A DNA stretch of 6,758 bases from an uncultured Methylococcaceae bacterium (GTDB taxonomy: Bacteria > Pseudomonadota > Gammaproteobacteria > Methylococcales > Methylomonadaceae): positions 1 through 6,758 of the forward strand of contig CAJVYO010000097.1 of assembly GCA_913009515.1 (NCBI GenBank). The letters run 5' to 3'. The notes beneath the pieces were generated by a model that was not told the DNA's origin, ran no database searches, and saw only the letters and a list, made by a program, of their open reading frames with translations. A program made the translations under genes and the position numbers. Shown here in pieces: positions 4,859 through 6,758 of this stretch. How positions within the stretch are numbered: position 1 is the first letter of the stretch; every line of letters starts with the position of its first letter.

Positions 4859-6758
4859 TTACGCCAAGCTTTTCTTAAACGCATCCACTAACTCTAATAC
4901 ATGCTGTTTTGCCGTTTTATCAGTCGCATATAAATCCACCCAACGTAAGCGATTCGCATTGGCGACTACGGTAACAGATGACATTGCCATTGCAGCACCT
5001 GCGACCATTGGACTCAATAAAATACCAAACACAGGATAAAATAAACCCGCTGCAATCGGGATACTTAGGGAATTATAAATAAATGCGCCAAATAAATTTT
5101 GGCGAATATTACTCACCGTGGCTTGGGATAATAAAATCACTTCAGGAATTTTTAGCAGCGAACCTTGTAGCACCACAATATCGGCACTTTCAATTGCCAC
5201 ATCGGTTCCTGTGCCAATCGCAATGCCCACATTTGCTTGAGCCAAGGCAGGGGCATCATTAATGCCATCACCGACCATGCCTACAACTTTACCTTCCGCT
5301 TGTAATATTCTCACCACCTCTGCTTTTTCATCAGGCGAAGCTTCCGCTCGTACTTCGGTTAAACCGGCTTTAACCGCAATGGCTTTCGCCGTCGCTTTAT
5401 TATCCCCCGTCACCATCACCACCCGTACACCTTGTGCTTGCAATTGCTTAATCGCTTCGGCTGAATCAGCTTTAATCGGATCAGATACTGAAATAATCCC
5501 CGCAATGTCATTATTCACCGCCAATAACATCGGCGTTTGACCTTCACTGGCCAACTCATCCATAGTATCGCTAAACACCGCATAATCAACCTGATTGTCC
5601 TCCATTAACGCCGCGTTACCAAAAATAACCGCTCGTTCTTTAAGCATGGCAGACACACCTTGCCCGGTAATCGCTTGGAATTTTTTCGCACGAGTTAATT
5701 TAAGATCTTTTGCTGCTGCAGCTTGCATAATTGCTGCTGCTAACGGATGTTCTGAACCTTTTTCAATACTCGCCGCCAGTTGTAATATTTCATCCTCTGA
5801 ATACTGTTCAGTATGCTTTATAGTTGTCACTGTAGGTTTGCCCTCAGTAACCGTCCCCGTTTTATCAACAATTAAACAATCAATGGTTCCCGCAACCTGT
5901 AACGCATCACCATTACGAATTAAAATCCCTGCTTGTGCTGAACGCCCGACTGCGACCATCACAGAAATCGGCGTTGCTAGCCCTAATGCACACGGACACG
6001 CAATCACTAATACTGTCATTGCCGTCACAAATGCATAGGCTAAACTGGGTTCAGGGCCTACCGACAACCAAACAAAAAAAGTAAACACCGCAATCATCAC
6101 CACCACAGGCACAAAAATACTGGCGATTTTATCCGCGAGTTTTGCTAATTCAGGTTTGCTACCCTGTGCATCGCGAACACTTTTAATAATTTGTGCTAAA
6201 GCAGTATCACGCCCAATACGCGTCGCTTTATATAAAAAACTGCCTTGCTGATTCATGGTACCAGCAGCGACTTTCGCCCCCACTTGTTTTTCAACCGGCA
6301 AGGATTCACCGGTCAACATCGATTCATCTATAGTGGAATGTCCCTCAATAATTTCACCATCGACGGCAATTTTTTCACCCGGACGAACGCGTAACGTTTC
6401 GCCTAAACCCACTTCTTCAATCGCAATATCCAGTTCTACGCCTTCACGCACCACTCTTGCGGTTCGCGGCTGTAAACCAATCAAGGCCCGAATCGCACTG
6501 GAAGTTTTACCACGTGCTTTAGTTTCTAAGGCTCCGCCAAAATTAATAAACGCTAAAATAAGCACTGAAGCTTCAAAATAGGCATGCGCGGATAAAGACG
6601 GCAAATAATCGGCATAATCAATCACCACGCACGAATACAACCACGCAGACCCTGTCCCTAACGCAATCAAAGTATCCATATTCGCTTGGCGGGCTTTTAA
6701 GGATTTCCATGCCCCAACATAAAAATGCCCACCTGAATAAAATAAAATCGCCAAAGTA
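4859..6758 (-). CDS. copA: Copper-exporting P1B-type ATPase, N-terminus outside window
   Basis: This is the C-terminal 632 residues or so of a heavy-metal P-type ATPase that uses ATP to pump Cu+ out of the cytoplasm. The frame is open to the window edge, and the TTG at 6754 is internal. Missing are any N-terminal HMA metal-binding domain and the first two membrane helices of the usual eight. Visible parts in order are two helices, the actuator domain with TGES (6302-6313), a helix pair with the transport motif CPC (5990-5998), the phosphorylation site DKTGT (5852-5866), HP (5744-5749) in the nucleotide domain, TGDN, GDGIND (5255-5272), and two last helices. Helix 7 has Tyr-Asn (5072-5077) and helix 8 has Met-Ser-Ser (4976-4984), the signature of the Cu+ subgroup (P1B-1). 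All catalytic residues are present. CopA usually confers copper tolerance, while close paralogues supply copper to periplasmic enzymes, so the exact role is open. A TonB-dependent receptor gene follows in the same direction. Confidence 0.95.
   Translation of the reverse strand, partial: TLAILFYSGGHFYVGAWKSLKARQANMDTLIALGTGSAWLYSCVVIDYADYLPSLSAHAYFEASVLILAFINFGGALETKARGKTSSAIRALIGLQPRTARVVREGVELDIAIEEVGLGETLRVRPGEKIAVDGEIIEGHSTIDESMLTGESLPVEKQVGAKVAAGTMNQQGSFLYKATRIGRDTALAQIIKSVRDAQGSKPELAKLADKIASIFVPVVVMIAVFTFFVWLSVGPEPSLAYAFVTAMTVLVIACPCALGLATPISVMVAVGRSAQAGILIRNGDALQVAGTIDCLIVDKTGTVTEGKPTVTTIKHTEQYSEDEILQLAASIEKGSEHPLAAAIMQAAAAKDLKLTRAKKFQAITGQGVSAMLKERAVIFGNAALMEDNQVDYAVFSDTMDELASEGQTPMLLAVNNDIAGIISVSDPIKADSAEAIKQLQAQGVRVVMVTGDNKATAKAIAVKAGLTEVRAEASPDEKAEVVRILQAEGKVVGMVGDGINDAPALAQANVGIAIGTGTDVAIESADIVVLQGSLLKIPEVILLSQATVSNIRQNLFGAFIYNSLSIPIAAGLFYPVFGILLSPMVAGAAMAMSSVTVVANANRLRWVDLYATDKTAKQHVLELVDAFKKSLA

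Noticed and set aside
4831..4862. TATAAT on the minus strand (4834-4839) as a promoter for the receptor gene
   Set aside because: It is only a few bases from the ATG and no acceptable -35 box lies at the right distance (the hexamer there reads GTAAAG). The sequence is simply AT-rich.
4417..5039. Plus-strand open frames at 4417-4812 and 4839-5039
   Set aside because: They run antisense to the receptor and ATPase genes, which have clear family motifs. The translated products show no recognisable domain.
5262..6581. Plus-strand open frames at 5262-5540, 5595-6038 and 6255-6581
   Set aside because: They are antisense to the ATPase. Their Ala/Ser/Thr-rich content is what the reverse complement of that gene gives.
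6752..6754. TTG at 6754 (minus strand) as the true ATPase start
   Set aside because: The frame stays open to the window edge, and a start here would lack the first two membrane helices and the metal-binding N-terminus.

Overview
The window is a moderately AT-rich stretch of bacterial DNA packed with genes, and it looks like a gammaproteobacterial chromosome. That placement rests on the style of the malate dehydrogenase, MoaA, TonB-dependent receptor and CopA proteins. Lineages such as methylotrophs or sulfur oxidisers would fit, but I cannot fix a genus from the sequence. I see no tRNA, rRNA, CRISPR array, insertion sequence or long repeat.

Left half, plus strand (2-2768): four genes in a tight row. 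They are the 3' part of a malate dehydrogenase gene (mdh), then moaA (GTP 3',8-cyclase, molybdenum cofactor synthesis), then a small rhodanese-domain lipoprotein, then a two-helix membrane protein with a C-terminal AlbA_2/Schlafen-type domain. The gaps are 2, 0 and 8 nt, so one transcript with coupled translation is likely. moaA begins with TTG and has no visible ribosome binding site. The codons for MoaA's conserved Gly-Gly tail also form the Shine-Dalgarno sequence of the lipoprotein gene. The AlbA_2 gene's start codon sits in the loop of a hairpin whose stem includes the lipoprotein stop codon.

Right half, minus strand (6758-2781): a copper-type P1B-ATPase (copA-like, N-terminus outside the window) is followed after 29 nt by a complete TonB-dependent outer-membrane receptor. 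The spacing suggests one operon. Pairing a Cu+ pump with a TonB-dependent receptor hints at metal or metallophore traffic, but the receptor's ligand cannot be read from its sequence. The receptor gene is clearly more AT-rich than the ATPase gene in the lines I counted.

The two gene blocks converge with only 12 nt between stop codons and no convincing terminator. The best candidates for something not well described are the membrane-anchored AlbA_2 protein, which keeps an acidic triad resembling that of Schlafen RNases, and the copA-linked receptor with two cysteines near its mature N-terminus.
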